DNA from: an uncultured Planococcus sp.
GTDB taxonomy: Bacteria > Bacillota > Bacilli > Bacillales_A > Planococcaceae
Assembly (NCBI GenBank): GCA_947493585.1
Contig: CANLRI010000001.1
Coordinates: 1,302,001 to 1,366,000, forward strand
DNA: 64,000 nucleotides
Reading direction: 5' to 3'
Shown here: positions 52,728-64,000 of the stretch, in pieces
Numbering within the stretch: the first letter of the stretch is position 1
Layout: every line of letters begins with the position of its first letter
Translations under genes and position numbers: made by a program
The notes under the pieces: model-generated
Database searches by the model: none
What the model saw: only the letters and a program-made list of their open reading frames with translations
What the model was told of the DNA's origin: nothing

Positions 52728-53629
52728 TGGAAGAACTGACGATAAACATTACAGAAGAACAAAAAGGCGAGCGCATCGATAAAGTGATTTCTGCAATCGA
52801 TGAGGAATGGTCGCGCTCACAGATCAGCAATTGGGTCAAAGACGGCCATATCAAAGTGAATGGCGAAACGGTGAAGCCCAATTATAAAGTGCGCTTAGAA
52901 GATGAAATCATCATCGCGCCGCCGCTATTGGAAGAATTGGATGCAGAACCGGAAAACCTGAACCTCGATGTCGTCTACGAAGATGAAGACGTGCTCGTCG
53001 TCAACAAGCCGAAAGGCATGGTCGTCCATCCAGCTCCTGGACACGCGAGCGGAACACTTGTCAACGGCCTGATGTACCATTGCACTGACTTGTCGGGTAT
53101 CAATGGCATCGTACGCCCGGGAATCGTCCACCGTATCGATAAAGATACGTCCGGCTTGCTGATGGTCGCGAAAAACGATTTGGCCCACGCATCCTTGGTG
53201 GACCAATTGGTCGAAAAATCCGTGACACGTAAATACATCGCGCTTGTCCATGGACATATCGCTCATGATAAAGGAACCATCGACGCGCCGATTGCCAGAG
53301 ATCCGAAAGAGCGCCAAAAGATGGCTGTTGTCGATAAAGGCAAGCATGCGGTGACGCATTTCACTGTACTTGAGCGTTTCGGTGATTTCACCTTGGTGGA
53401 ATGCCGACTTGAAACTGGGCGCACGCACCAAATCCGTGTCCATATGCGCTATATCGGCTTCCCGCTTGTTGGGGACCCGAAATACGGACCGAGAAAAACG
53501 ATGGATATCGGGGGCCAGGCTTTGCATGCAGCCGTCATCGGCTTTATCCACCCACGGACGAAGGAATACTTGGAATTCTCGTCGGCTTTGCCAGCTGAAT
53601 TCGAAGAACTTCTCGAAACTCTCCGCTGA
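52727..53629 (+). CDS. rluD: RluD-family 23S rRNA pseudouridine synthase (YlyB)
   Basis: RluA/RluD-family pseudouridine synthase, 300 aa. N-terminal S4 domain (about 12-75; RIDKVISAIDEEWSRSQISNWVKDG) and catalytic domain with HRIDKDTSGLLMVAKN (about 136-151), whose Asp is the catalytic nucleophile, then GRTHQIRVHMRYIGFPLVGD. Targets of the E. coli RluD are 23S positions 1911/1915/1917; the exact sites here are inferred only. Translationally coupled to lspA, as in Bacillus. Confidence 0.93.
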   Translation: MEELTINITEEQKGERIDKVISAIDEEWSRSQISNWVKDGHIKVNGETVKPNYKVRLEDEIIIAPPLLEELDAEPENLNLDVVYEDEDVLVVNKPKGMVVHPAPGHASGTLVNGLMYHCTDLSGINGIVRPGIVHRIDKDTSGLLMVAKNDLAHASLVDQLVEKSVTRKYIALVHGHIAHDKGTIDAPIARDPKERQKMAVVDKGKHAVTHFTVLERFGDFTLVECRLETGRTHQIRVHMRYIGFPLVGDPKYGPRKTMDIGGQALHAAVIGFIHPRTKEYLEFSSALPAEFEELLETLR

Positions 53630-53634
53630 GGGGG

Positions 53635-53664
53635 TTGACAAATGAAATGGCTGTTCTTTATACT
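53635..53664 (+). promoter_or_regulatory. SigA promoter of the pyr operon
   Basis: Perfect TTGACA and TATACT with an 18-base spacer, immediately downstream of the rluD stop codon. Transcription should start near 53671. Confidence 0.75.
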
Positions 53665-53696
53665 AAGAACCAGTCAACTGAATACGCATCACCTTT

Positions 53697-54388
<692 letters not shown>

Positions 54389-54418
54389 GATTCTTTACAC
54401 AGACAGGGGAGAAACAAC

Positions 54419-55708
54419 TTGAGCAATGCCATTCTAGATATACACGATAAACCAAAAACGGGGCAATGGATTTCCCTTAGCTTGCAGCACATGTTCGCCA
54501 TGTTCGGCGCAACGATCCTGGTGCCGCAGCTAGTTGGCTTGAGCCCCGCGATCGCGCTATTGACGAGCGGCATCGCCACGATCATCTTCGTCCTCATCAC
54601 ACAATTCAAAGTGCCGGCTTACCTCGGGTCTTCATTCGCCTTTATTGTTCCGATACAGATCGCGACGGAAACAGGCGGCATCGGGTCAGCGATGATCGGA
54701 GCGATGTTCGTCTCGCTCGTCTATGCGATCGTCTCACTGATCATCTGGAAGACCGGCTATAAATGGCTAATGAAATTGCTGCCGCCGATCGTCGTCGGCC
54801 CGGTCATCATCGTCATCGGGCTGGCACTGTCCGGCACAGCGGTCGACATGGCGATGAACATCCCAACCGCAGACGGCGGCTCTGAATACAGCCTGCTGCA
54901 TTTCTCAGCAGCACTCGTAACGCTCGCTACTGCGATCATCTGCAATATTTACTTCAAGAACATCATCTCACTCATGCCGATTTTAATCGGCATCATCGCG
55001 GGTTACGCATACTCAGCAATAATCGGAATCATCGACTTCAGCCCAGTAGCAGCAGCTAACTGGTTCCAAGTACCGGAATTTCTCTTGCCGGGCGTCGATT
55101 ATTCTTTCCAAGTGACGCCGACCTTGCTGTTTGTCATGGTGCCCATCGCGATCGTCACGATCTCTGAGCATATCGGGCATCAGTTGGTACTGGGGAAGAT
55201 CGTCGAGCGCAATTACATAAAAGATCCAGGCCTTCACCGCTCGATTTTAGGCGACGGCATCGGAACGTTCATCTCCTCGCTTGTCGGCGGCCCGCCGAAA
55301 ACAACTTACGGCGAGAACATCGGCGTACTGGCCATCACGAAAGTGTTCAGCGTGTACGTCATCATCGGCGCGGCGGTATTCGCCATCCTGTTCTCTTTCT
55401 TCGGAAAATTGATGGCAGTCATCGACACGATTCCGACAGCGGTGCTCGGAGGCATCTCGATCCTTTTGTTCGGCATCATCGCCTCATCAGGCCTGCGGAT
55501 GCTTGTCGATAACGGTATCGACTTCGGCAACAATCGCAACTTGGTCATCTCGTCGGTCATCCTGGTCATCGGGATTGGCGGCGCAAAACTTGAGTTCAGC
55601 GAATCATTCGCGATCGAAGGCATGGCGCTAGCTGCCATCGTCGGCGTGATCTTGAACTTGATCCTGCCTGGGCTTGATAAACAGGAATTGGATGATGGAA
55701 CTGAATAA
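54419..55708 (+). CDS. pyrP: uracil permease PyrP
   Basis: Nucleobase:cation symporter-2 family transporter, 429 aa with about twelve to fourteen helices. N-terminal LSLQHMFAMFGATILVPQLVG and the family QH motif, SSFAFIVPIQ, and the central ISEHIGH and GGPPKTTYGENIGVLAITKV (NAT signature region) are clear. It imports uracil for salvage. It starts at TTG 54419 with AGGGGAG seven bases before it. It follows pyrR by only 30 bases with no attenuator between, unlike B. subtilis. Confidence 0.94.
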   Translation: MSNAILDIHDKPKTGQWISLSLQHMFAMFGATILVPQLVGLSPAIALLTSGIATIIFVLITQFKVPAYLGSSFAFIVPIQIATETGGIGSAMIGAMFVSLVYAIVSLIIWKTGYKWLMKLLPPIVVGPVIIVIGLALSGTAVDMAMNIPTADGGSEYSLLHFSAALVTLATAIICNIYFKNIISLMPILIGIIAGYAYSAIIGIIDFSPVAAANWFQVPEFLLPGVDYSFQVTPTLLFVMVPIAIVTISEHIGHQLVLGKIVERNYIKDPGLHRSILGDGIGTFISSLVGGPPKTTYGENIGVLAITKVFSVYVIIGAAVFAILFSFFGKLMAVIDTIPTAVLGGISILLFGIIASSGLRMLVDNGIDFGNNRNLVISSVILVIGIGGAKLEFSESFAIEGMALAAIVGVILNLILPGLDKQELDDGTE

Positions 55709-55717
55709 ACTTACCTT

Positions 55718-55816
55718 TTAAGGAATGTCCAGAGAGGCATGGAAAGGGTTATGGATAGGGGTGCAGTTTACCCTTATTTCCTTACACCTTCCTGCCCCTG
55801 GGAAGGTGTTTTTTTG
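55718..55816 (+). promoter_or_regulatory. PyrR-dependent attenuator between pyrP and pyrB
   Basis: A second PyrR-binding loop, ATGTCCAGAGAGGCATGGAA (55725-55744), is followed by an intrinsic terminator ACACCTTCC / GGAAGGTGT (55784-55809) with T7. This adds a second UMP-sensitive control point for the biosynthetic genes. A spurious reading frame crosses it. Confidence 0.9.
55784..55816 (+). terminator. leader terminator before pyrB
   Basis: Nine-base-pair stem ACACCTTCC / GGAAGGTGT around an eight-base loop, then seven T residues. Confidence 0.88.
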
Positions 55817-55843
55817 TACAGTCAACGAAAGGGCGTGAGCAAA

Positions 55844-56713
55844 TTGCCGAATCTGTTAACGATGAACAATCTTGAAAACGACAAAATCATGAACTTGCTG
55901 AAGCGTGCTGAACAGTTTGAGAAAGGCGAAAAGGCGTCACTCGATGGGGCGGTCGTCAATTTATTCTTCGAACCGAGCACACGGACCAAAATGAGTTTCG
56001 AGATGGCTGAACACCGCCTTGGACTGTCAGTGCTCCCGTTTGAAACGGCATTCTCGAGCATTTTGAAAGGCGAAACGCTTTATGACACGGTGAAAACGAT
56101 GGAAGCGATTGGCGTCAAGGCAGTGATTATCCGCCACGAAGAAGAAGAATATTACGAGCAGTTAGCAGGCTGCAAGGTAGCGGTCATTAATGGGGGCGAC
56201 GGTTCGGGCCAGCACCCGACGCAATCATTGCTCGATTTGTACACGATCCACCAGGAATTCGGGTGTATCGACGGCATCCATGTAACAATCGTCGGCGACA
56301 TCGCCCATAGCCGGGTCGCCAAATCGAATGCAGCTGCTCTGAAACAGCTCGGCGCGAAAGTCAGCTTCGTCTGTCCGGAAGAATGGAGCGGCGAGTACGA
56401 CACGACCGATGATCTGGATGCCTTGATTGGCGAAACGGATGTGGTCATGATGCTCCGCGTGCAGCATGAACGTCATGCCGTATCCGCGTTATTTTCCAAA
56501 GAACGCTACCATATCGAATTCGGGCTGACAGAAGCACGTGAGCGCAAAATGAAAAAAGGCGCCATCATCATGCATCCGGCGCCGATCAACCGCGGAGTGG
56601 AAATCGCCGATTCGCTTGTCGAATGCAAGCGTTCGAGGATTTTCAAACAAATGGAAAACGGCGTCTTTGTCCGAATGGCTGTACTTGAATATGCAATGAA
56701 AGGGAGAGAATAA
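55844..56713 (+). CDS. pyrB: aspartate carbamoyltransferase catalytic chain
   Basis: Makes carbamoyl-aspartate, the committed step of pyrimidine synthesis; cytoplasmic trimer without a regulatory subunit gene nearby. 289 aa from TTG 55844. Carbamoyl-phosphate motif [20 protein letters not shown] (about 45-64), [19 protein letters not shown] (about 122-140) and the C-terminal [12 protein letters not shown] are present. AAAGGG lies ten bases before the TTG; a GTG nine bases earlier is too close to it. The extension to 55739 runs through the attenuator and is rejected. Confidence 0.94.
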   Translation: MPNLLTMNNLENDKIMNLLKRAEQFEKGEKASLDGAVVNLFFEPSTRTKMSFEMAEHRLGLSVLPFETAFSSILKGETLYDTVKTMEAIGVKAVIIRHEEEEYYEQLAGCKVAVINGGDGSGQHPTQSLLDLYTIHQEFGCIDGIHVTIVGDIAHSRVAKSNAAALKQLGAKVSFVCPEEWSGEYDTTDDLDALIGETDVVMMLRVQHERHAVSALFSKERYHIEFGLTEARERKMKKGAIIMHPAPINRGVEIADSLVECKRSRIFKQMENGVFVRMAVLEYAMKGRE

Positions 56714-56714
56714 A

Positions 56715-57989
56715 ATGGGATTATTTATTAAGAACGTAAAGATGTTGAACGGTGAACAATTGGAGGAGACGAACATCCGCGTCAAAAATGGCCGCATCGA
56801 AGAGATCGGCGCACACTTGAACGGGCAGGGAGAAACGGAAATCGACGGCAAAGGCCGAATGATCGCACCAGGATTTGTGGACGTCCATGTCCATCTGCGT
56901 GAACCGGGGGGAGAGAAAAAGGAAACCATTGAAAGCGGCACGAAATCAGCGGCGCGCGGCGGCTATACGACCATCTGCGCCATGCCGAATACACGGCCGG
57001 TACCGGACACGAAAGAAAATCTCGATCACGTCAACGGCTTGATCGAAAAAAATGCGCTCATTCGAGTTTTGCCGTACGCCTCCATCACGATCCGCGAAGC
57101 GGGCAAAGAACGGACCAATTTGAAAGAACTGAAAGAACACGGAGCCTTCGCGTTTACAGACGATGGCGTTGGCATCCAGGAAGCAGGAATGATGCTCGAG
57201 ACGATGAAAGAAGCGGCAGACCTCAATATGGCTGTCGTCGCGCATTGCGAGGACAATAGCTTGATTTACGGCGGGGTCATGCATGACGGCAAACGAAGCC
57301 GAGAACTTGGGCTTCCCGGAATCCCGTCTGTAGCGGAATCGGTCCATATCGCACGCGACATTCTGCTCGCTGAAGCAGCAGGCGCTCATTACCATGTTTG
57401 CCACGTCAGCACGAAAGAGTCGGTGCGCGTCATCCGTGATGCGAAAAAAGCAGGTGTCCGCGTAACAGCTGAAGTAACGCCTCATCACTTATTGCTGACA
57501 GAAGAGGACATCCCAGGCGACGATGCGAACTATAAAATGAACCCGCCGCTTCGCGCGAAAGAAGATTACGAAGCGCTTCACGAAGGGCTGCTCGACGGCA
57601 CGCTCGATTTCATCGCAACTGACCACGCCCCACATGCTGCAGAAGAAAAAGCGAACGGCATGGAAAAAGCTCCGTTTGGCATCGTCGGATTCGAAACAGC
57701 GTTCCCGCTTCTTTACACGGAATTCGTCCAAAGCGGCAAATGGACACTCCAGCAATTGATCGGCTGGTTGACGAAAAAGCCGGCAGATGTGTTCGGCCTT
57801 CCATACGGGACGATTGAGGGAGGGCAAGCAGCCGACCTGGTGCTGCTCGACTTGGACAAACAGCAGGAAATCCGCACAGAAGATTTCCTTTCCAAAGGAA
57901 CGAATACGCCATTTGGCGGACAAACTTGCACCGGCTGGCCAGTAATGACCATTTTCGGCGGTGACATCGTATGGCAGGAGGAAAACTGA
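56715..57989 (+). CDS. pyrC: dihydroorotase PyrC
   Basis: Zinc metalloenzyme cyclising carbamoyl-aspartate to dihydroorotate, 424 aa, class I (long) type. Zinc site [11 protein letters not shown] (about 56-66). The family glycine-rich block [23 protein letters not shown] follows it. Later metal His residues lie in VVAHCEDN and YHVCHVS, and the catalytic Asp in FIATDHAPH (about 301-309). It begins one base after the pyrB stop and overlaps carA by one base (TGATG). Confidence 0.96.
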   Translation: MGLFIKNVKMLNGEQLEETNIRVKNGRIEEIGAHLNGQGETEIDGKGRMIAPGFVDVHVHLREPGGEKKETIESGTKSAARGGYTTICAMPNTRPVPDTKENLDHVNGLIEKNALIRVLPYASITIREAGKERTNLKELKEHGAFAFTDDGVGIQEAGMMLETMKEAADLNMAVVAHCEDNSLIYGGVMHDGKRSRELGLPGIPSVAESVHIARDILLAEAAGAHYHVCHVSTKESVRVIRDAKKAGVRVTAEVTPHHLLLTEEDIPGDDANYKMNPPLRAKEDYEALHEGLLDGTLDFIATDHAPHAAEEKANGMEKAPFGIVGFETAFPLLYTEFVQSGKWTLQQLIGWLTKKPADVFGLPYGTIEGGQAADLVLLDLDKQQEIRTEDFLSKGTNTPFGGQTCTGWPVMTIFGGDIVWQEEN

Positions 57990-59083
57990 TGAAACGTTAT
58001 TTGATCTTAGAAGACGGCACAGTATTCGCGGGGGAAGCATTCGGCGCACAAACGGCATCATTCGGGGAAGTGGTGTTCAACACGAGCATGACCGGCTATC
58101 AGGAAATCCTCTCCGACCCATCCTATTGTGGGCAGATCGTCACCATGACTTACCCGCTGCAAGGCAATTACGGCATCAACAGTGATGACTTCGAATCGAT
58201 CGACCCAGCTGTCAAAGGCATGGTCGTCCGGGAAGCAGCAGATTTCCCGTCGAATTTCAGAAGCACGATGAGCTTAAGCGAATTGCTCGAGAAAAAGGGC
58301 ATCCCGGGTATCGCGGGAATCGATACGCGAAAGTTGACTCGGCTGATCCGCGTCAATGGATCGATCAAAGGGATTTTGACGGCTGCTGGGGAAGAACCGG
58401 ATTTTGCACAAGTAATCGCGAAGCTGAAAGAAACCCATTTACCGACCGACCAAGTGGCGCAAGTGTCGATTTCGCGCCCTTATCCAAGCCCGGGACGCGG
58501 CAAGCGCGTCGTATTGATCGATTACGGCATGAAGCACGGGATTTTGCGTGAATTGAACAAACGCAAATGTGACGTCATCGTCGTGCCGCATAATACGAGC
58601 GCGCAGGAAATTCTCGCCTGGGGTCCGGACGGCGTCATGCTGTCAAATGGCCCGGGAGACCCGAAAAACGTTCCTGAATGTGTGGAAGTCGTCGGCGAAT
58701 TGATCGGCGAAGTGCCGATTTTCGGAATTTGCCTCGGCCATCAATTGTTCGCAAGAGCGTGCGGTGCCGAGACGTTCAAGCTGAAGTTCGGCCACCGCGG
58801 CGGAAACCACCCAGTGCGCGATCTGGTCACCGGCAAAATCGAAATCACCTCACAAAACCACGGTTACGCAGTCGATGAAGAAACCTTGCAAGGCACACGC
58901 CTGAAAGTGACACATAGTGCACTCAATGACGGAACGAACGAAGGACTCGCGCACCTTGATTACCCAGCCTTCACCGTCCAATACCATCCGGAATCCTCAC
59001 CGGGACCGGAAGACTCAAACTATCTATTCGACCGATTTTTGGAAATGATGAACGCACAGCGGAAGGAGCAACAACATGCCTAA
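57989..59083 (+). CDS. carA: carbamoyl-phosphate synthase small (glutaminase) subunit
   Basis: Glutamine amidotransferase subunit supplying ammonia to CarB (pyrAA in B. subtilis), 364 aa. N-terminal domain with [22 protein letters not shown]-terminal class I amidotransferase domain with the nucleophile elbow [10 protein letters not shown] (Cys about 247) and the [10 protein letters not shown] catalytic His/Glu. ATG 57989 follows AGGAGG. It overlaps pyrC by one base and carB by eight. Being inside the pyr operon, it is the pyrimidine-regulated enzyme. Confidence 0.96.
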   Translation: MKRYLILEDGTVFAGEAFGAQTASFGEVVFNTSMTGYQEILSDPSYCGQIVTMTYPLQGNYGINSDDFESIDPAVKGMVVREAADFPSNFRSTMSLSELLEKKGIPGIAGIDTRKLTRLIRVNGSIKGILTAAGEEPDFAQVIAKLKETHLPTDQVAQVSISRPYPSPGRGKRVVLIDYGMKHGILRELNKRKCDVIVVPHNTSAQEILAWGPDGVMLSNGPGDPKNVPECVEVVGELIGEVPIFGICLGHQLFARACGAETFKLKFGHRGGNHPVRDLVTGKIEITSQNHGYAVDEETLQGTRLKVTHSALNDGTNEGLAHLDYPAFTVQYHPESSPGPEDSNYLFDRFLEMMNAQRKEQQHA

Positions 59084-62000
59084 AAGACAAGATATCAAAA
59101 GCATCCTCGTAATTGGTTCAGGCCCGATCGTCATCGGCCAAGCTGCAGAATTCGACTATGCGGGCACACAAGCCTGCCTCGCCTTGAAAGAAGAAGGCTA
59201 CCGTGTCATTTTGATCAACTCCAACCCGGCGACAATCATGACCGATACCGAAATCGCCGATAAAGTATATATCGAGCCGATCACTTTGGAATTCGTCAGC
59301 CGCATCCTTAGAAAAGAGCGTCCGGATGCACTGCTTGCGACCCTCGGCGGGCAGACAGGACTCAACATGGCCATCGAATTGGACGAATCCGGAATTTTGG
59401 ATGAACTGGATATTGAAATCTTAGGAACCAAGCTGGAAGCGATCCATAAAGCGGAAGACCGGGATTTGTTCCGCACACTGATGAACGAACTCGGCGAACC
59501 GGTACCGGATTCTGATATCATCCACAATATGGAAGAAGCGAAGCGTTTTGTGGAGAGAATCGGCTATCCGGTCATCGTCCGACCAGCATTTACACTTGGC
59601 GGAACAGGCGGCGGCATCTGCCATAATGACGAACAATTGCATGAAATCGTCGCATCAGGCTTGAAGTACAGCCCAGTGACACAATGCTTGCTGGAAAAAT
59701 CGATTGCCGGTTTCAAAGAAATCGAATACGAAGTGATGCGCGATGCGGAAGATACCGCCATCGTCGTGTGCAATATGGAAAACATCGATCCGGTCGGCAT
59801 CCATACCGGCGACTCGATCGTCGTCGCGCCGAGCCAGACCTTATCCGACCGTGAATACCAGATGCTGCGCAATGTTTCGCTGAAAATCATCCGTGCCTTG
59901 AAAATCGAAGGTGGCTGCAACGTGCAGCTCGCGCTCGACCCGAACAGCTTCGATTATTACATCATCGAAGTAAACCCGCGCGTCAGCCGTTCGTCGGCGC
60001 TGGCATCAAAAGCGACTGGCTACCCGATCGCGAAACTGGCGGCGAAAATCGCAGTCGGCTTGACGCTTGGCGAAATGATGAACCCGGTAACAGGGCGTAC
60101 TTATGCCGCTTTCGAACCGGCACTTGACTATGTGGTATCAAAAATTCCACGCTGGCCGTTCGACAAATTCGAATCGGCAAAGCGCAACCTCGGCACGCAA
60201 ATGAAAGCAACCGGCGAAGTCATGGCAATGGGTCGGACCTTCGAAGAATCAATGCTGAAAGCAGTCCGTTCTCTGGAAACCGGCCAATTCCATTTGGATC
60301 TGAAAAACGGCACGGATATGAGCGATGAATGGATCGAAAAACGCATCCGGAAAGCAGGCGACGAGCGGCTATTCTTTATCGGGGAAGCGCTTCGCCGCGG
60401 CGTAACGATCGAAACGATCCACGACTGGAGCCAAATCGATTTGTTCTTCCTGGAGAAGTTCGATAAAATTGTCCGCTTTGAAGAAGTTCTGCAGCAACAC
60501 CCCTTTGATTATGAAACAACGAGAAAAGCCAAACGCATGGGCTTTGCCGATAGAACAATCGCCAAACTATGGTCATCGGAAGAAGCAAAAGTCTATGAAT
60601 GGCGCAAAGAGCAAGGCTTGATGCCGGTCTATAAAATGGTCGACACATGCGCTGCGGAATTCGAATCGGAAACGCCTTATTTCTATGCTAGCTACGAAGA
60701 TGAAAACGAATCGATCCGCACAGATAAAGAAAGCGTCATCGTGCTCGGGTCTGGCCCGATCCGCATCGGACAGGGCGTTGAATTTGATTACGCAACGGTC
60801 CATTCCGTCTGGGCGATCAAAGAAGCCGGCTACGAGGCAATCATCATCAACAACAACCCAGAGACGGTCTCGACTGATTTCTCCATTTCTGACAAGCTCT
60901 ATTTTGAGCCTTTGACCATTGAAGACGTCATGCACATCATTGACCTCGAACAGCCAAAAGGCGTAGTCGTCCAGTTCGGTGGGCAGACGGCAATCAACTT
61001 GGCCGACAAGCTCGAGAAAAACGGCGTGAAAATTCTCGGTACGACGCTTGAAGATATCGACAGAGCCGAAAACCGCAATAAATTCGAAGCGGCGCTTCAT
61101 GAAATCGGCATTCCGCAGCCGCTAGGAAAAACCGCGGTGTCGACAGAAGAAGCAGTTGTCATCGCTTCTGACATCGGCTATCCGGTACTGGTCCGCCCGT
61201 CTTATGTACTCGGGGGCCGTGCGATGGAAATCGTCTATAACGAAAGCGACTTGATCCATTATATGGAACACGCCGTCGAAGCAAGCCCAGAACATCCGGT
61301 ATTGGTCGACCGTTATTTGACAGGCGAGGAAATCGAAGTCGATGCCATCTGCGACGGGGAAAATGTCTTGATTCCGGGCATCATGGAACATATCGAACGG
61401 GCAGGGGTGCACTCAGGAGATTCGATTGCCGTCTATCCGCCGCAAAATATTTCGCAGCAGCAAATCGAGACTTTGACCGATTACACAACACGTCTTGCCA
61501 AAGGCTTGAAGATCGTCGGCCTGCTGAATATCCAGTACGTCATTTCAAAAGGCGAAGTGTTTGTTATCGAAGTCAATCCACGCTCAAGCCGCACGGTGCC
61601 GTTCCTTAGCAAAATCACAGGAATTCCGATGGCGAACATCGCAACGAAAGCCATCCTCGGGCAAAGCATCGTTGACCAAGGCTACGGTATAGGGCTAGCG
61701 CCGTTGAAAAAAGGCGTCTACGTCAAAGTGCCGGTGTTCTCGTTCGCGAAACTGCGCCGCGTCGACATCACGCTTGGGCCGGAGATGAAATCGACCGGGG
61801 AAGTGATGGGCAAAGACGTGACGCTTGAAAAAGCGCTCTATAAAGGATTAGCTGCAGCTGGTATGGAAGTGAAAGACCATGGTACTGTGCTTCTGACCGT
61901 TTCCGATAAAGACAAAGAAGAAGCGGTTGGGCTCGCGAAGCGCTTCCGGGATATTGGATACCAAATCATGGCAACTGGCGGGACGGCTCAAGCTTTTGAA

Positions 62001-62260
62001 GCTGCAGGCATTGCCGTTGCCGAAGTCGGGAAAATCGGTGCGGAAGGACGTACTTTGCTGGATGTCATCCAAAACGGCGACGCACAGATTGTCATCAACA
62101 CCTTGACCAAAGGCAAGCAGCCAGAGCGCGACGGGTTCCGCATCCGCCGGGAATCGGTTGAAAACGGCGTACCATGTTTGACTTCACTCGACACGGCAGA
62201 AGCGATGCTCAGAGTCATCGAATCAATGACATTCCAAGCAGAGGAAATGGGGGCAGGTGT

Positions 62261-62264
<4 letters not shown>
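59076..62264 (+). CDS. carB: carbamoyl-phosphate synthase large subunit
   Basis: Two-ATP synthetase subunit joining ammonia, bicarbonate and phosphate (pyrAB), 1062 aa, normal for Bacillota. Two homologous ATP-grasp halves are visible, starting [21 protein letters not shown] (about 10) and [20 protein letters not shown] (about 555), each with the NPRxSRS/T motif ([19 protein letters not shown] and [17 protein letters not shown]). The C-terminal MGS-like allosteric domain (about 930-1062; [11 protein letters not shown]) should bind UMP/PRPP. Overlaps: eight bases with carA, four with pyrK. Confidence 0.97.

Positions 62265-64000
<1,736 letters not shown>

Noticed and set aside
55739..55843. 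Upstream extension of the pyrB frame
   Set aside because: It spans the PyrR attenuator and its terminator; conserved protein similarity begins at the TTG 55844 region.

Overview
The window looks like a chromosomal core region of a low-to-moderate GC Bacillota (Firmicutes). Gene order follows the Bacillus subtilis yla-cta-ylb-mra/fts-ylm-pyr segment very closely. Protein character and gene content suggest a Planococcaceae-type organism (Planococcus/Planomicrobium or a relative). The sporulation genes that sit in this segment in B. subtilis (spoVD, spoVE, spoIIGA, sigE, sigG) are all missing here, so a non-sporulating organism is likely. That taxonomic reading is inference from synteny, without a database search.

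Layout. 1-5.0 kb: inositol-monophosphatase family protein, YlaF, the ribosome-associated GTPase TypA/BipA, YlaH, an opposite-strand trio (membrane protein, YlaI zinc protein, unknown 168-aa protein) and the iron-related YlaN. 5.0-9.7 kb: FtsW and biotin-dependent pyruvate carboxylase. 9.7-17.5 kb: haem A synthesis (CtaA, CtaB) and the caa3 cytochrome c oxidase subunits and assembly factors (CtaC-D-E-F, CtaG, CtaM). 17.5-26.8 kb: YtvI-type membrane protein, YugN-like protein, YlbC, RicF/YlbF, a glycerophosphodiesterase, YlbG, RsmD, CoaD, the YlbL PDZ/Lon protease, TmcAL, YlbN and ribosomal protein L32. 26.9-31.0 kb: a lipid/amino-acid carbon module, with a crotonase-fold protein followed by a three-gene biotin-dependent acyl-CoA carboxylase under a promoter that carries a perfect catabolite-repression (cre) match. 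31-34 kb: PanE-like reductase, DUF3397 membrane protein, BshC. 34-45.9 kb: division and cell wall cluster mraZ-rsmH-ftsL-pbpB-mraY-murD-divIB-DUF881-DUF881-sbp-ftsA-ftsZ, lacking murE, murG and murB. 46-49.1 kb: ylmE-sepF-ylmG-ylmH-divIVA. 49.1-53.6 kb: T-box-controlled ileS, then lspA and an RluD-family pseudouridine synthase. 53.6 kb to the end: the de novo pyrimidine operon pyrR-pyrP-pyrB-pyrC-carA-carB-pyrK-pyrD-pyrF (cut), with two PyrR-type attenuators.

The genes are mostly packed into short operons with overlapping stop/start codons, separated by recognisable intrinsic terminators and SigA-type promoters. Start codons were chosen from Shine-Dalgarno spacing, and several are TTG or GTG.

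I found no rRNA, tRNA, CRISPR array, insertion sequence, prophage, toxin-antitoxin or defence locus, and no convincing undescribed system. The most informative signals are regulatory or comparative: the cre-controlled acyl-CoA carboxylase with a crotonase homologue that has lost one catalytic glutamate, a phased triple GTGG box in front of mraZ, the loss of several mur/spo genes from the division cluster, and the altered set of pyr attenuators.
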